From Pelomonas sp937871895 (GTDB lineage: Bacteria; Pseudomonadota; Gammaproteobacteria; Burkholderiales; Burkholderiaceae_C), in NCBI RefSeq assembly GCF_046348265.1, contig NZ_JAXMEO010000005.1: a stretch of 64,000 bases of DNA. The stretch is one strand, 5' to 3'. The position numbers and the translations under genes are program-made. This document shows, piece by piece, positions 25,173 through 33,670 of the stretch; position 1 is the stretch's first letter, and each line of letters starts with the position of its first letter. The notes under the pieces were generated by a model. The model saw nothing but the letters and a program-made list of their open reading frames with translations, was not told the DNA's origin and made no database searches.

Positions 25173-25939
25173 GCTGTCGGGCCTCCGGTCTTGCGGCCCC
25201 GCAGGGCCAGGCCAGCGAGCGCCAACAGGCTCAGGGCCAAGCTGCCCGGCGCTGGCAGCGGCTGTGGGGCCGGATCACTCGGCACACCCGGCGTCACGCT
25301 GTCCACGCTGAAGGCAAAGCTCGCGCGATCAAAGCCGCCGCCGTCCCTCAACATGAACACGCCGAACTGGCCGCTCCAGCCGCTCACGGGCAGGGTGCTC
25401 AGGTCCACGTCCAGTGCGTCGCTGCTGAGGGAGCTGCCCGAGAAGTCGGTGAAGAAGCTCATCAGCTGCAGGCTCAACGGGCGGCCCAGTCCGCTAGCGG
25501 CCTCCAGTGCGGTGCTGCGCAGGATGGCGGGGAAAAGCGAGACCTGGTCGGGCGCACTGAAGCCGCCCGCACCATTGCGGATGTGCAGGCTGCAGATGAA
25601 GTCCGACGGGCTGGCGCAGCCCGAGCTGGTGGCGTCGTCAAAGCCCGCAAAGCGCGCGCCGGTGGCTGTGATGGCCGGGTACATCGTGGCGCCGAGGCCG
25701 GGTGTGATGCCCGAGCTGGCGGTCGCGTTGTCGAGGCTCAGCGTGAGGCTGAGGCTTTGCCCTGCGCCCAACAGCGGGGCGATGGCGGCCACCAGCGTCG
25801 GGTCGTCCGAGGTGGCGCCGGTGAAGTGGCCCTGGACGGAGTAGGTGACGGGCGCAGCCTGGGCGGGGACCGCGAGGGTGAGGCCGACGAGGGCGGCGAG
25901 GCCGCAGCGAAGCGCGGCAGAGAGGAGGTGCAGGTTCAT
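25169..25939 (-). CDS. PEP-CTERM protein, first gene of three-gene operon
   Basis: A 256-residue exported protein: signal peptide MNLHLLSAALRCGLAALVG through AVPAQA, then a beta-rich domain beginning APVTYSVQGHFTGATSD and a degenerate PEP-CTERM tail (LPAPGSLALSLLALAGLAL then RGRKTGG), where the usual PEP is PAP. The ATG at 25939 was chosen because the signal peptide begins there; the upstream frame is open only through Arg-rich noise. It overlaps the CAP-domain gene (ATGA), so the three PEP-CTERM genes are probably one operon. Confidence 0.82.
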   Translation of the reverse strand: MNLHLLSAALRCGLAALVGLTLAVPAQAAPVTYSVQGHFTGATSDDPTLVAAIAPLLGAGQSLSLTLSLDNATASSGITPGLGATMYPAITATGARFAGFDDATSSGCASPSDFICSLHIRNGAGGFSAPDQVSLFPAILRSTALEAASGLGRPLSLQLMSFFTDFSGSSLSSDALDVDLSTLPVSGWSGQFGVFMLRDGGGFDRASFAFSVDSVTPGVPSDPAPQPLPAPGSLALSLLALAGLALRGRKTGGPTA

Positions 25940-25976
25940 GGCGGCGATGCTGCGCCGCCGCCGTCTCAGCCTCGTC

Positions 25977-27167
25977 TCAGCGGGGCGGTGGGAGCCGGCG
26001 CTCACCCCCCTCATGCAAGGGGCCGCGCCGTTGCGTGTCGCCTGGAGCAGGCTCAAAGCGCGGTGGGGTCAGGGCTTGCACGCGGGCCTGGGCGGCGGCG
26101 TCGCCGCGCAGCACGGCGGCCAGGAAGTCAAGGCTGGCGTGCAGGCCCAGCTGCAGGTCGGCCCGCGCGGCCTCGCTGGCGCTGCCGCTGCGCAGGCCGC
26201 CGCGTGCAAGGCCGGCCGCGCCGCCTTCGCCGTACATGCCACCACCACCACCGCCGCCGCCACCGCGCCCACGGCGCCCGCCGCCGCCTTCTCCACCACC
26301 CCCACCCCCACCGCCACGCGACACACCGCGCCGCACATCCTGCTCGGCCTCGTGCAGGTTGGGCAGCGTGCCCGCCAGGCCCGCATGCGTGGCGCCGTGC
26401 AGCACCACCCAGTGGGCCCAGGGGCTGGCGGCGTCCACGGCGGCCAGGCGCTCTGAGGGCTGGCGCAACAGGCTCAGCGGGTCGTGGTCGCCGCTGCTCG
26501 ACACCAGCAGCGCGGGCAAGCCCAGGGGCGCAGGCGGTGGGGTCGCGGGCCCCACGCTCAGCCGTGGCAGGGGCTCGGGCTGCGGGCTGATGGCCATCAC
26601 GCCCGACACCGCCAAGGGCTGACCCGGCTTGGCCAGGTCCAGCGCGGTTTGCGCGCCGGTCTCGTAGCCCGCCACCACCACGTGCTGCCAGTCCCACTCA
26701 CCCGCCGGCAATTGGGTGCGCAACTGGGTCAGGGCCGCCACCGTGGCCTGCAACCGTTGCGCCCGGAGTTGCGGGCCGTAGTGCAGCCGTCCCAGCTCCG
26801 CAAACTCCCCCGTGCGTGCCAGCTCCGAGCGCCAGGCGTTCAGGTCTTCATCGAGCGGCTGCAGCGACACCACCGCATAGCCCGCCTCGGCCCAGGCCCA
26901 TCGCCAGCGCTGGCCCGCGCTCTCGTGCTGGCCGAGGCCCGGCAGGTAGACCACCACCGGCAGCGCCCCGCCACCCGGCCGCCGCAGCAGCTCCACGGGC
27001 AGGCCATCCGCCAGCTCCAGCCGGCTGACGCGCACGCTCGGGTCCAGCGTTGGCAGCGGCGTCAGGGCCGCCGGCGCAAACCCCGGCCGGCCACCGTGCC
27101 CGCCGGGGCCTGCGCAGGCGGCAAGGCTGAGGGCGAGGCAAAGGACGTGGCGGCGTTTGGGGTGCAT
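25977..27167 (-). CDS. alpha/beta-hydrolase-like lipoprotein with poly-Gly insertion
   Basis: About 396 residues. The N terminus MHPKRRHVLCLALSLAAC is a lipoprotein signal (LSLAAC lipobox). The core has alpha/beta-hydrolase features: LPVVVYLPGLGQHES (oxyanion strand), the nucleophile elbow VAGYETGAQTAL with Glu where Ser is usual, and a likely catalytic His in LHGATHAGL. Between about residues 298 and 326 lies a Gly-rich, low-complexity insertion. The downstream gene is the PEP-CTERM operon, separated by 37 bases. It may be an inactive or Asp/Glu-type hydrolase; the activity is unknown. Confidence 0.7.
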   Translation of the reverse strand: MHPKRRHVLCLALSLAACAGPGGHGGRPGFAPAALTPLPTLDPSVRVSRLELADGLPVELLRRPGGGALPVVVYLPGLGQHESAGQRWRWAWAEAGYAVVSLQPLDEDLNAWRSELARTGEFAELGRLHYGPQLRAQRLQATVAALTQLRTQLPAGEWDWQHVVVAGYETGAQTALDLAKPGQPLAVSGVMAISPQPEPLPRLSVGPATPPPAPLGLPALLVSSSGDHDPLSLLRQPSERLAAVDAASPWAHWVVLHGATHAGLAGTLPNLHEAEQDVRRGVSRGGGGGGGGEGGGGRRGRGGGGGGGGGMYGEGGAAGLARGGLRSGSASEAARADLQLGLHASLDFLAAVLRGDAAAQARVQALTPPRFEPAPGDTQRRGPLHEGGERRLPPPR

Positions 27168-27718
27168 GAGCAGGTCCAGTAGGTCGAGACGCACCGCGCA
27201 CTGTGCCGCAGCAGGCTTGCTGGTGTGTTGCTGCGTCGGTTGCTGGGCTTGTTGGTGCGACAGTTGGTGGGCCTCCGTTGCGCCGGTGCAGCGAGCGGGT
27301 TGGCAAAGTCCCGCCCGGGCTGGCTGGGGTGCTCCAGTTGGGGCGGTCGCTGCGCGACTTCCCTGCGGTGCTCAGTTTGCGGGGCTCGCGCCGAACTCGC
27401 GGCGCTACGCTCTGCTCGGACAGGCGGCGCGAAGTCAGCCCTCGAGGTTCGCTGCGCTCACGCCCCGCAAACCTCCGCTCCTCGGCACCCCAAAAGTCCG
27501 CGCCCCAGCCAGCCCGGACGGGCCTTTGGGCGAGGCGAAGGGTGTCTGCGGCGGGTCGGAGAAAGGCAGTTTCCACCGAAGCCAAAGCGTGACCACGCTG
27601 GCATGATTTGTCGCCGGAGCATTTTTCGCGGCGTGCCGCTTTTGCCGATATTTTTGTGGCCCAGCATATTCTGGCAGTCGGTCTGCATATCGAGAGGCGC
27701 AGGCCGCCCCGAGAACAC
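27168..27718. other. gene-free stretch with interspersed repeat-like DNA
   Basis: No convincing gene on either strand. It contains an 11-bp inverted repeat, GTTTGCGGGGC at 27375-27385 and GCCCCGCAAAC at 27462-27472, with short direct and inverted sub-repeats between, followed by a conserved-looking stretch (27500-27600). Base composition falls from GC-rich to about 50-55% past 27600, where the cassette-like DNA begins. It resembles dispersed non-coding repeats seen in Comamonadaceae-type genomes. Confidence 0.4.
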
Positions 27719-27736
27719 GTTGGGCGTTACGACACC

Positions 27737-28047
27737 ATGTTTCTAATCGAATCAACCAATGCGAAGAACTGGCGTTGGATTTCCGGTTTGGTTGCCACCC
27801 GGGCAGAGGCTGAGCTTCAGTTGGCGGCCACTTCTGAGTCGCAGCGCCATTTCCGACAAAATCGTGGAGATCTCCGCTGCCGCGCTCCCAATCTCTTCAT
27901 GATTGAAGCTCAAGGGTTCGAGTTCGGCGATATCGAATTCATTCGCCAGCGTCTTCGCCTGTTGAGCTGGCTGGCGATGAAGACGTCGTTCACTTCAATG
28001 TCTACGCGTTCAAATCGCACTTTCTTCCAGAGGTGGCCTGGTCGTGA
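27737..28047 (+). pseudogene. frameshifted gene of an integron-type cassette, hypothetical protein
   Basis: The ATG at 27737 begins MFLIESTNAKNWRWISGL and the coding signal then hops frames: a one-base excess near 27858-27861 (A run) restores IVEISAAALPI; a one-base loss near 27893 restores FMIEAQGFEFGDIEF; a one-base loss near 27960 restores VELAGDEDVVHFNVYAF, ending at TGA 28045-28047. Read through the shifts, it gives about 103 residues of a soluble hypothetical protein. GTTGGGC at 27719-27725 lies 11 bases before the ATG, as at the start of an integron cassette. GC is clearly lower than in neighbouring genes. It is either decayed or misassembled. Confidence 0.55.
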
Positions 28048-28148
28048 TGAAGCTGGGTTCAGCCACTTCATTGGCACATCGGCGACGTTGCCGCCGAGCA
28101 TCAGCGTGGCCGAAGTACTCGATTCAGAAATGTTGACATTGCAACGAC

Positions 28149-28220
28149 GCCTAACCAGCCGCCAGGAAGCCGACCTCAAGTAGGCTGCGCCGGCCGGTCG
28201 GCTGAATTCCAACGTTAACC
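28149..28220 (+). repeat. attC-like recombination site
   Basis: GCCTAAC at 28149-28155 (fits RYYYAAC), an 8-bp perfect inner stem AGCCGACC (28168-28175) with GGTCGGCT (28196-28203), then GAATTCCAAC and GTTAACC at 28214-28220 (GTTRRRY with one mismatch). The right half closely parallels the pattern of antibiotic-cassette attC sites (CGGCT-AA-TC-AA-CGTTA). With the upstream GTTGGGC at 27719-27725 it bounds a cassette of about 495 bases. No integrase is in the window. Confidence 0.5.
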
Positions 28221-28464
28221 AGCCGCGCACCCCGGTATGCGTGTACGCAAGGGCTGCGCAATTTGCGCCGCAATTCCGAGTCCCCGTTTCAGACGTCTTC
28301 CCGCATTTCACCGAGCCCCCGCACCCATCCGTCTGGCAACTCGCGGCAATACTGCGGCCCTTGCTGGCCTGCTCGCGCCATCTGACCAAACCGTACCCAG
28401 AGTCGATGCCTCGTGAGAGGTCGTTAGGGCTGACGACACGTCATTGACCACATGGAGACTCGAC

Positions 28465-28683
28465 ATGGCTGACAAGCCCCAAGACAAGCGCAGCCCCCGT
28501 CTCGCCCTGGGCCTCGGTTCGGGCATTGCCATCGGTGCCGGGATCGGTGCGGCGCTGGGCAACCTGGCGCTGGGCATCGGTATCGGCATCGCGATAGGAG
28601 CCGCCATCGGGGCGGGGCTGAGCCGCAAGCAAAAGGCGGCGGAGCAGGCAAGCTCGGACAAGGACGGCGGCGACGCTCGCTGA
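28465..28683 (+). CDS. small glycine-zipper membrane protein
   Basis: A 72-residue protein with a cytoplasmic basic start (ADKPQDKRSPRLALG) and one or two short hydrophobic helices built from GxxxG-like repeats (IAIGAGIGAALG, then LGIGIGIAIGAAIGAGL), ending in a Lys/Asp/Glu tail. This glycine-zipper composition suggests membrane helix packing. It is isolated between the cassette region and the GH18 gene and is otherwise unrecognised. Confidence 0.65.
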   Translation: MADKPQDKRSPRLALGLGSGIAIGAGIGAALGNLALGIGIGIAIGAAIGAGLSRKQKAAEQASSDKDGGDAR

Positions 28684-28736
28684 GGGCCGCTAGCCTGAGC
28701 GCGGCTGCGGGGCTGTCAGGGCCTCGGCGACGGGGT

Positions 28737-29855
28737 TCATTTCGGCGTGGGCTGCATGGCGTCGAGGATGCGGCCGTCGTCCTGGCTCAGTTCCCAGGCA
28801 AAGAGGCCGGCCAGGCCTTCGCGGGCGGCCAGCTCGCGCTTGGCGCGCACGGCGCGGGGGTCGTCGTAGCCGACAAAGCGGCCGCCCGGGCCGACCAGCG
28901 CCCAGGCCTGTGTGACGGGGTCGAACTTTGGGGTGAGGCCGGGCAGGCTGGCCAGCTCCTTGAAGGTGGCTTCGCCCAGCGGCGCGGGGTAGGGCTTGGT
29001 GTAGCGGCCATCCGGCTGCACGCCCTCAAAGCCACGCGCATACATGGCCACGCCGCCGACGAGCTTGGCGGCAGGCACGCCCTGCGCGCGCAGGGTGGCG
29101 ATGCCGGCGGCAAAGCCGTCGTCGCGGCCCGGCGTGGGCTGCACGGCGGCGTGGTGGCCGGCTTGCTGGCTCCAGTTGCCGTAGTAGTCGTAGGTCATCA
29201 AAAAGACGAGGTCCAGCGACTCGGCCGCGCGGCCCATGGGCTGGCGCGCCATCTGCTCGCGCGAGGGGTTGATGGCGGTGGTGACGAGATAGCGGCGCTG
29301 CGTTGCCTTGCCGTAGGCGTCGAGCGCCACGCGCAAGTCCTGCATCAGCGCCACGTAATGCTCGCCGTCCTGCGCACTGCCGAGCGGCACGCCGTTGGCG
29401 GAGCCATTGCTGCCCGGGTGCTCCCAGTCGATGTCGATGCCGTCGAAGGCGGGGTACTGGCGCAGGAAGTCGAGGCTGCCCTTCACAAAGGCCGCACGGC
29501 CCGCCGGCGTGGCCGCGAGGTGGAAGAAGGGGTCCGACCCACCCCAGCCGCCCACCGAGGCGAGCACCGTCACCTTGGGGTCGCGGGCTTTGAGGTCGGC
29601 CAAGGCCTTGGCATAGCGGGTGTGGGCTTCGTTGGGCGCGACGGAGAAGTCCGGCCGGCCCTCGCAGGCCTTGGCGTCGTCCTTGAGCTGTCCCGGGCCG
29701 CACAAGCGCAGGAAGGCGTAGAGGACGTGCGTGACGCGGCCGGGTTGGAGCTGTTCGACGTAAGTGGTGGGCCGCTCGTTCAGCGCATAGACGCCGACGA
29801 GCTGAGCGTGGGCGGTGGTGGCTGCAAGCAGCAGTAGGGCAAGGACGCGTTTCAT
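28737..29855 (-). CDS. glycoside hydrolase family 18 chitinase-like protein
   Basis: A secreted 372-residue GH18 enzyme: signal peptide MKRVLALLLLAATTAHA, then the barrel with SVGGWGGS (about 100-107) and the catalytic DGIDIDWE (138-145), E145 being the proton donor; MTYDYYGNW near 230 supplies the conserved Tyr. It hydrolyses chitin or chito-oligosaccharides with substrate assistance. Start ATG 29855 overlaps the upstream gene's stop (ATGA). It is the last gene of the GlcNAc operon. Confidence 0.92.
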   Translation of the reverse strand: MKRVLALLLLAATTAHAQLVGVYALNERPTTYVEQLQPGRVTHVLYAFLRLCGPGQLKDDAKACEGRPDFSVAPNEAHTRYAKALADLKARDPKVTVLASVGGWGGSDPFFHLAATPAGRAAFVKGSLDFLRQYPAFDGIDIDWEHPGSNGSANGVPLGSAQDGEHYVALMQDLRVALDAYGKATQRRYLVTTAINPSREQMARQPMGRAAESLDLVFLMTYDYYGNWSQQAGHHAAVQPTPGRDDGFAAGIATLRAQGVPAAKLVGGVAMYARGFEGVQPDGRYTKPYPAPLGEATFKELASLPGLTPKFDPVTQAWALVGPGGRFVGYDDPRAVRAKRELAAREGLAGLFAWELSQDDGRILDAMQPTPK

Positions 29856-30687
29856 AAATTGCACTCGCTCGTGAGGCCCGAGTCGGGCACGGTGTCGTGG
29901 CGCTTCAGGCCTTGCGCGCGCAGCTGCTGCACGCGGGCCTCCATGTCGGCGGGCGGGACGCTGCGGTCGCTGACATGCAGCACCCAGTCCACCTCAAAGG
30001 CATGCTCGCGCGCCGGGCCGGCTTGGCTGCCTGCCGCCAGCCAGTGGCTGAAGCTGATGGCCATGGGCACGGTGGGCACGGTGCGACCCTCGGCCTCGCG
30101 CAGCAGCTCGCCGTTGACGAAGTGGCGCGTGCGGCCGCGCTCGACCTGCACGGTCAGCAGCTGCCAGCCGTCGTGCGAGCCAAAGCGCTCCACCGCGTGG
30201 TTGTAGGACTGCCAAGGCTCCAGCCGCACGGTCTGCCAGGCCACGCCGTAGAGCCTGCGGGCCGGGCTGCCCCAGCCGCCGTGGGGCAGGTACTCGAAGT
30301 CCACCTCGCTGAACTCGGGGTCGAAGTCAAAGCGCAGCGGCCCCGCCAGGAAGAAGGCCTGCACCACGGGGTCGGGCGTGGCCGTGTCGCGCAGGCGCAC
30401 GCGGGCCGTGGTGGTGCCAACCAGGAACTTGCGCGGCCCGCAGGCTTGGGCGAGCTGGGTGCGGGCGTAGTCGCCGTCGGTGTTCAGTGCAAGACGCAGC
30501 AGGCCGTTGCCGAGCGACAGCTGCTCGCGCCCAAAGCGCGCGCCGGCAATGCCGGGGTGGCCGAGGCCCTCGCGCAGCTTCCAGCCCTGGGCCTGAGCGT
30601 GGCGAGGTCGGGTTGCTCAAAGTCGTCAAAGAACTCGCCGGCCTGGGCCGACGCGGCGACGAAGACCAGAGCGAGCAAGGCTTTCAT
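29852..30687 (-). CDS. GH16-like secreted glycosidase, interrupted by one frameshift
   Basis: The N terminus is MKALLALVFVAASAQA (signal peptide) then GEFFDDFEQPDLATL; the frame then breaks near 30592, and the protein continues in another frame as AQGWKLREGLGHPGIAG through to SGLTSECNL. Adding one G (AGGCCC to AGGGCCC) joins both parts into about 278 residues. The joined protein has FSEVDFEYLPHGGW, matching the GH16 catalytic E-x-D-x-E motif, and a concanavalin-like fold pattern (VERFGSHDGWQLLTVQVERG). It overlaps the permease stop by ATGA on one side and the GH18 start by ATGA on the other. The frameshift may be a homopolymer error. Confidence 0.7.
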
Positions 30688-32039
30688 GCAGCGGCTTCTT
30701 TCTCAGGCATGCGCACCCAGGCCAACAACAGGAGCGCGGGCACGCCAGCGATCAGCGTCCACAGGAAGAAGTGCTCGTAGCCAAGCCGGGCCTGCACGTC
30801 GCCCGAGAAGGTCTTGGAGAAGATGAAGCCCAGCTGCATCACGCCCGAGCCGAGCGCGTAGTGGGCCGTCTGGAACTTGCCCGGCGCGACGGCCTGCATG
30901 ATGAAGAGGATCATGCCGACGAAGCCGAAGCCGTAGCCCAGCATCTCGATGCCGACCGCCGCGCCGATGTGCACGAGGTCGGTCGGCAGCCAATGCGAGA
31001 GCGCGTAGAAGGTCGCGTTCGGCACCGCCATCGCGACGATCAGTACCGGCATCGCGCGCTTGAGGCCGAGCCAACTGGTGAAGTAGCCGCCCAGCACCGA
31101 GCCGAGCAAGAAGGCCCCGGTGCCGACCCAGCCGTACACGTCCGCCACCTGGCTGGTCGTCAGGCCCAGGCCGCCCTTGTCGCGCGCTTCGAGCAGGAAG
31201 AGCGGGCCAATGGTCTGCACCTGGCCTTCAGCAAAGCGGAAGAGCACGATGAAGACCACCGCGCGCCAGATGCCGGGCTTGCTGAAGAAGTCGATCAGCA
31301 CGTCCTTCAGCAAGCGGCGCACGCCGGCGGCCGTCATCTCGCTGTGTTCAGTGTTGGCCGTGCCGGGCAGCATCCGCGCGTTGTAGGCCGCGAGCAGCAG
31401 CACCAGCAGCGCGAGGCCGGCAAACACCGTGGACCAGGCGTTGGCCGCGCCCATCGTGCCTTCCAGCTGCCCCGCGACTTTCAGGATCACGCCGGTGATG
31501 AAGAAGCGCGCGGCGTTGAAGAAGGCGCCCTGCCAGCCCGCAAACGCAGCCTGCTGCTTGGCGTCGAGCGCGCCCATGTAGAGGCCGTCGCAGGCGATGT
31601 CGTGCGTGGCCGAGGCGTAGGCGATCAGGAAGAGCACGACGAGCGCCGCGCCGAACCACGCGGGCAGCTGCAGCGCTAGCGCCATCAGCCCCAGGCACAC
31701 CGCGCCCGTGACCTGCGTGGCGACCACGATCAGCTTCTTGCTGCGCGCGAGTTCGAGGAAGGGGCTCCACAGCGGCTTCAGCGCCCAGGCGAGGCCGAGC
31801 ACGCCGGTCCAGCGGGCAATCAGCTCGTTGCTGACCCCGAGGCTCTTGAACATCAGGCCCGCGATCAGCATGACGACGAAGAACTGCATGCCCTGCACGA
31901 AGTACAGGGTTGGTACCCAAGTCAATGGAGCCCCTCGCCCGACGGGTACGTCGGTCGATCCCCCGAGGGGGTCGCTCGCATGCGAGTGACGGCCGGCTTG
32001 GGAGCGGCCCGGCGCTCGGCCCTGCGGTGGCGTCTTCAC
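30684..32039 (-). CDS. MFS permease (AmpG-like), N-terminus encoded by a repeat
   Basis: A 451-residue twelve-helix major-facilitator permease of AmpG/GlcNAc-uptake type: LTWVPTLYFVQGMQFFVVML in helix 1, LARWTGVLGLAWALKPLWSP-like loop 2-3 with RWTGV, and paired helices to AWVRMPEKEAAA. In a chitin/GlcNAc operon it probably imports GlcNAc or chito-oligosaccharides. Residues about 4-37 (PQGRAPGRSQAGRHSHASD and following) are not permease-like; they are encoded by an interspersed repeat at 31922-32030. The start overlaps the GH3 stop (ATGA), so the extension seems to be translated. Confidence 0.85.
   Translation of the reverse strand: MKTPPQGRAPGRSQAGRHSHASDPLGGSTDVPVGRGAPLTWVPTLYFVQGMQFFVVMLIAGLMFKSLGVSNELIARWTGVLGLAWALKPLWSPFLELARSKKLIVVATQVTGAVCLGLMALALQLPAWFGAALVVLFLIAYASATHDIACDGLYMGALDAKQQAAFAGWQGAFFNAARFFITGVILKVAGQLEGTMGAANAWSTVFAGLALLVLLLAAYNARMLPGTANTEHSEMTAAGVRRLLKDVLIDFFSKPGIWRAVVFIVLFRFAEGQVQTIGPLFLLEARDKGGLGLTTSQVADVYGWVGTGAFLLGSVLGGYFTSWLGLKRAMPVLIVAMAVPNATFYALSHWLPTDLVHIGAAVGIEMLGYGFGFVGMILFIMQAVAPGKFQTAHYALGSGVMQLGFIFSKTFSGDVQARLGYEHFFLWTLIAGVPALLLLAWVRMPEKEAAA
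31922..32030 (+). repeat. interspersed GC-rich repeat inside the permease start
   Basis: Plus-strand order: GGAGCCCCTCGCCCGACGG, a hairpin GACGGGTACGTC, CCCCCGAGGGGG (another hairpin), CGCTCGCATGCGAG, then CTTGGGAGCGGCCCGGCGC and CGGCCCTGCGGTGGCGTC. The C-run/G-run hairpin followed by GGCCCGGC is shared with the repeats at 1141-1220 and 63573-63660. It sits in frame within codons 4-37 of the permease. Confidence 0.6.
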
Positions 32040-33513
32040 TGCAAACCTTCAGGCGGCTTGCCGTTGGCCGGTGCGCTGCCCTCCAACCAGGCACGCACCG
32101 CCGCCAACGCCCCCGGCGCGTAGCCATACGCCAGCACTGCGGGCCCAGCGATGTCGAGCGCGTGGTAAGGGTTCCAGAGCGCGAGGTGCAGGTCGGGGCG
32201 CCAGCCTGCGGCGGCAGCGCCATAGCGGCCCCGGCGCGAGGTGACGAGCACGCGGTAGCGGCCGTCCTGCGGCAGCGAGGCCCAGTCGAGCTTCGACAGC
32301 TCGTCCACCTCCTGCACCACCACGTCGGCAAAGCCGGCGAAGAGGCCGGCGGCGTCCTGCCCGCTCGGGCCGGGCTCGGAGACCATGTCGGTCGGCACCT
32401 TGGCTTGCACGATGACGCGCACCGGTGTGTGGCGAGCCGGCGGCGTGGCGCCGCGCAGCGCGGTGAGGCCGGCGGCCCAGCCGTGTTGCATCAGCGCTTC
32501 GTCTTCGGCGCGCTGGGCCGCCGTGTCGGGCTCGATGCGGGCTGGGAAGCGTCGCGCCATCGCGTCAAGCCGCGTGGCGGCACGCTCGCCCAAGGTCAGC
32601 GAGAGGCGGCCCTCGGCAAAGGCACTGTGCAGCGCGTCGAGCGACTCGCGCTGCTCGGCCAGGCTGCCTTGCGCCAGGATCATGTCGGCCCCGGCCGCAA
32701 TGGCGAGCTCGGCCGCGCGGGCGTAGCCCCAGCGGTCGGCCACGGCCTTCATCATCAGCGCGTCGGTCAGGATCACGCCCTCATAGCCCCAGTCGCGGCG
32801 CAGGATGCCGTCGAGCAAGGCGGGCGAGAGCGTGGCCGGCAGCTCGGGGTCGATCTGCGGGTAGACGATGTGGGCCGTCATCACCGAGGGCGCCTCGGCC
32901 GCCAGCGCCTTGAAGGGCCGCAGTTCCAGCTGCTCCAGCTCGGCCCGGCTCTTGTTGACGGTGGGCAGCGCGTGGTGCGAGTCCACATGCGTGTCGCCAT
33001 GCCCGGGGAAGTGCTTGACGCAACAGGCCACGCCCTCGCGCAGCGAGCCGCGCATCCACGCGCCCGCGAGATGCCGACTTCGTCGGGGTCGGCGCTGAAG
33101 CTGCGCTCGGCAATCACCGGGTTGGCCGGGTTGTTGTTGACGTCGAGCACCGGCGCGAAGTTCCAGTTGATGCCCAAAGACCGCAGCCCGCGCGCCACCG
33201 CCGCGCCGGTGGCTTCGGCCAGCGCCTCGTCACCACAGGCGCCCAGCGCCATCGCGGCCGGGGCGAGGGGCAGGAAGGTGGCGCGCACCACGCCGCCGCC
33301 TTCCTGGTCGAGGCCGATCAGCGCCTCGGGGCCCATCACCTCGATGAGTTGCGAAACAAGGGCGCGCACCTCGGCCTCGGTGCCCAGGTTGCGGCGGAAC
33401 AAACAGACCGCGCGGATGCCCTGCTCGCGCAGGAAGGCGGCTTCGTCGGGGGTCAGGGTCTTGCCCGGGATGTCGACCATCACCAGGCGGCCAGGATTGA
33501 AGTTCGTGCTCAT
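32036..33513 (-). CDS. GH3 beta-N-acetylhexosaminidase (NagZ-like), interrupted by one frameshift
   Basis: Start ATG 33513 gives MSTNFNPGRLVMVDIPGKTL with LIGLDQEGGGVVRATF and FAPVLDVNNNPANPVI. The frame breaks near 33063 after DEVGISR; the rest continues as AWMRGSLREGVACCVKHFPG, then HGDTHVDSHHALP, MTAHIVYP and the nucleophile region ILTDALMM, ending GKPPEGLQ. Adding one G to the GGG at 33063-33065 joins both parts into about 492 residues. The KHFPGHGDTHVDSH motif is diagnostic of NagZ-type GH3 enzymes, which release terminal GlcNAc. No signal peptide is evident, so it likely acts on imported chito-oligosaccharides in the cytoplasm. The stop overlaps the permease start. Confidence 0.8.
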
Positions 33514-33544
33514 GTCGTTGGTGAATCCGGGGAATGCAGAACAC

Positions 33545-33612
33545 AGCCACAGAGGCACAGAGACACAGAGGAATTCACGGGAGCTTCTCTGTGTCTCCGT
33601 GTCTCTGTGGCT
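33545..33612. repeat. imperfect palindrome between SIS and GH3 genes
   Basis: AGCCACAGAGGCACAGAGAC plus ACAGAG (33545-33570) pairs with the inverse arm at 33587-33612 with two mismatches in 26 positions, around a 16-base loop. This CACAGAG/CTCTGTG palindrome type is found between genes in many unrelated bacteria. It interrupts an otherwise overlapping operon and could shape or stabilise the mRNA. Confidence 0.7.
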
Positions 33613-33670
33613 TTGTTGTCTTTGGCCGTTGCGATCTGCGTACCAGGGCCAGCCGGGCGGCGTGGTTTGT

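Noticed and set aside
26230..26330. Pro-rich plus-strand frame over the poly-Gly region
   Set aside because: Reverse complement of the Gly-rich insertion of the hydrolase-like lipoprotein; no start signal or homology.
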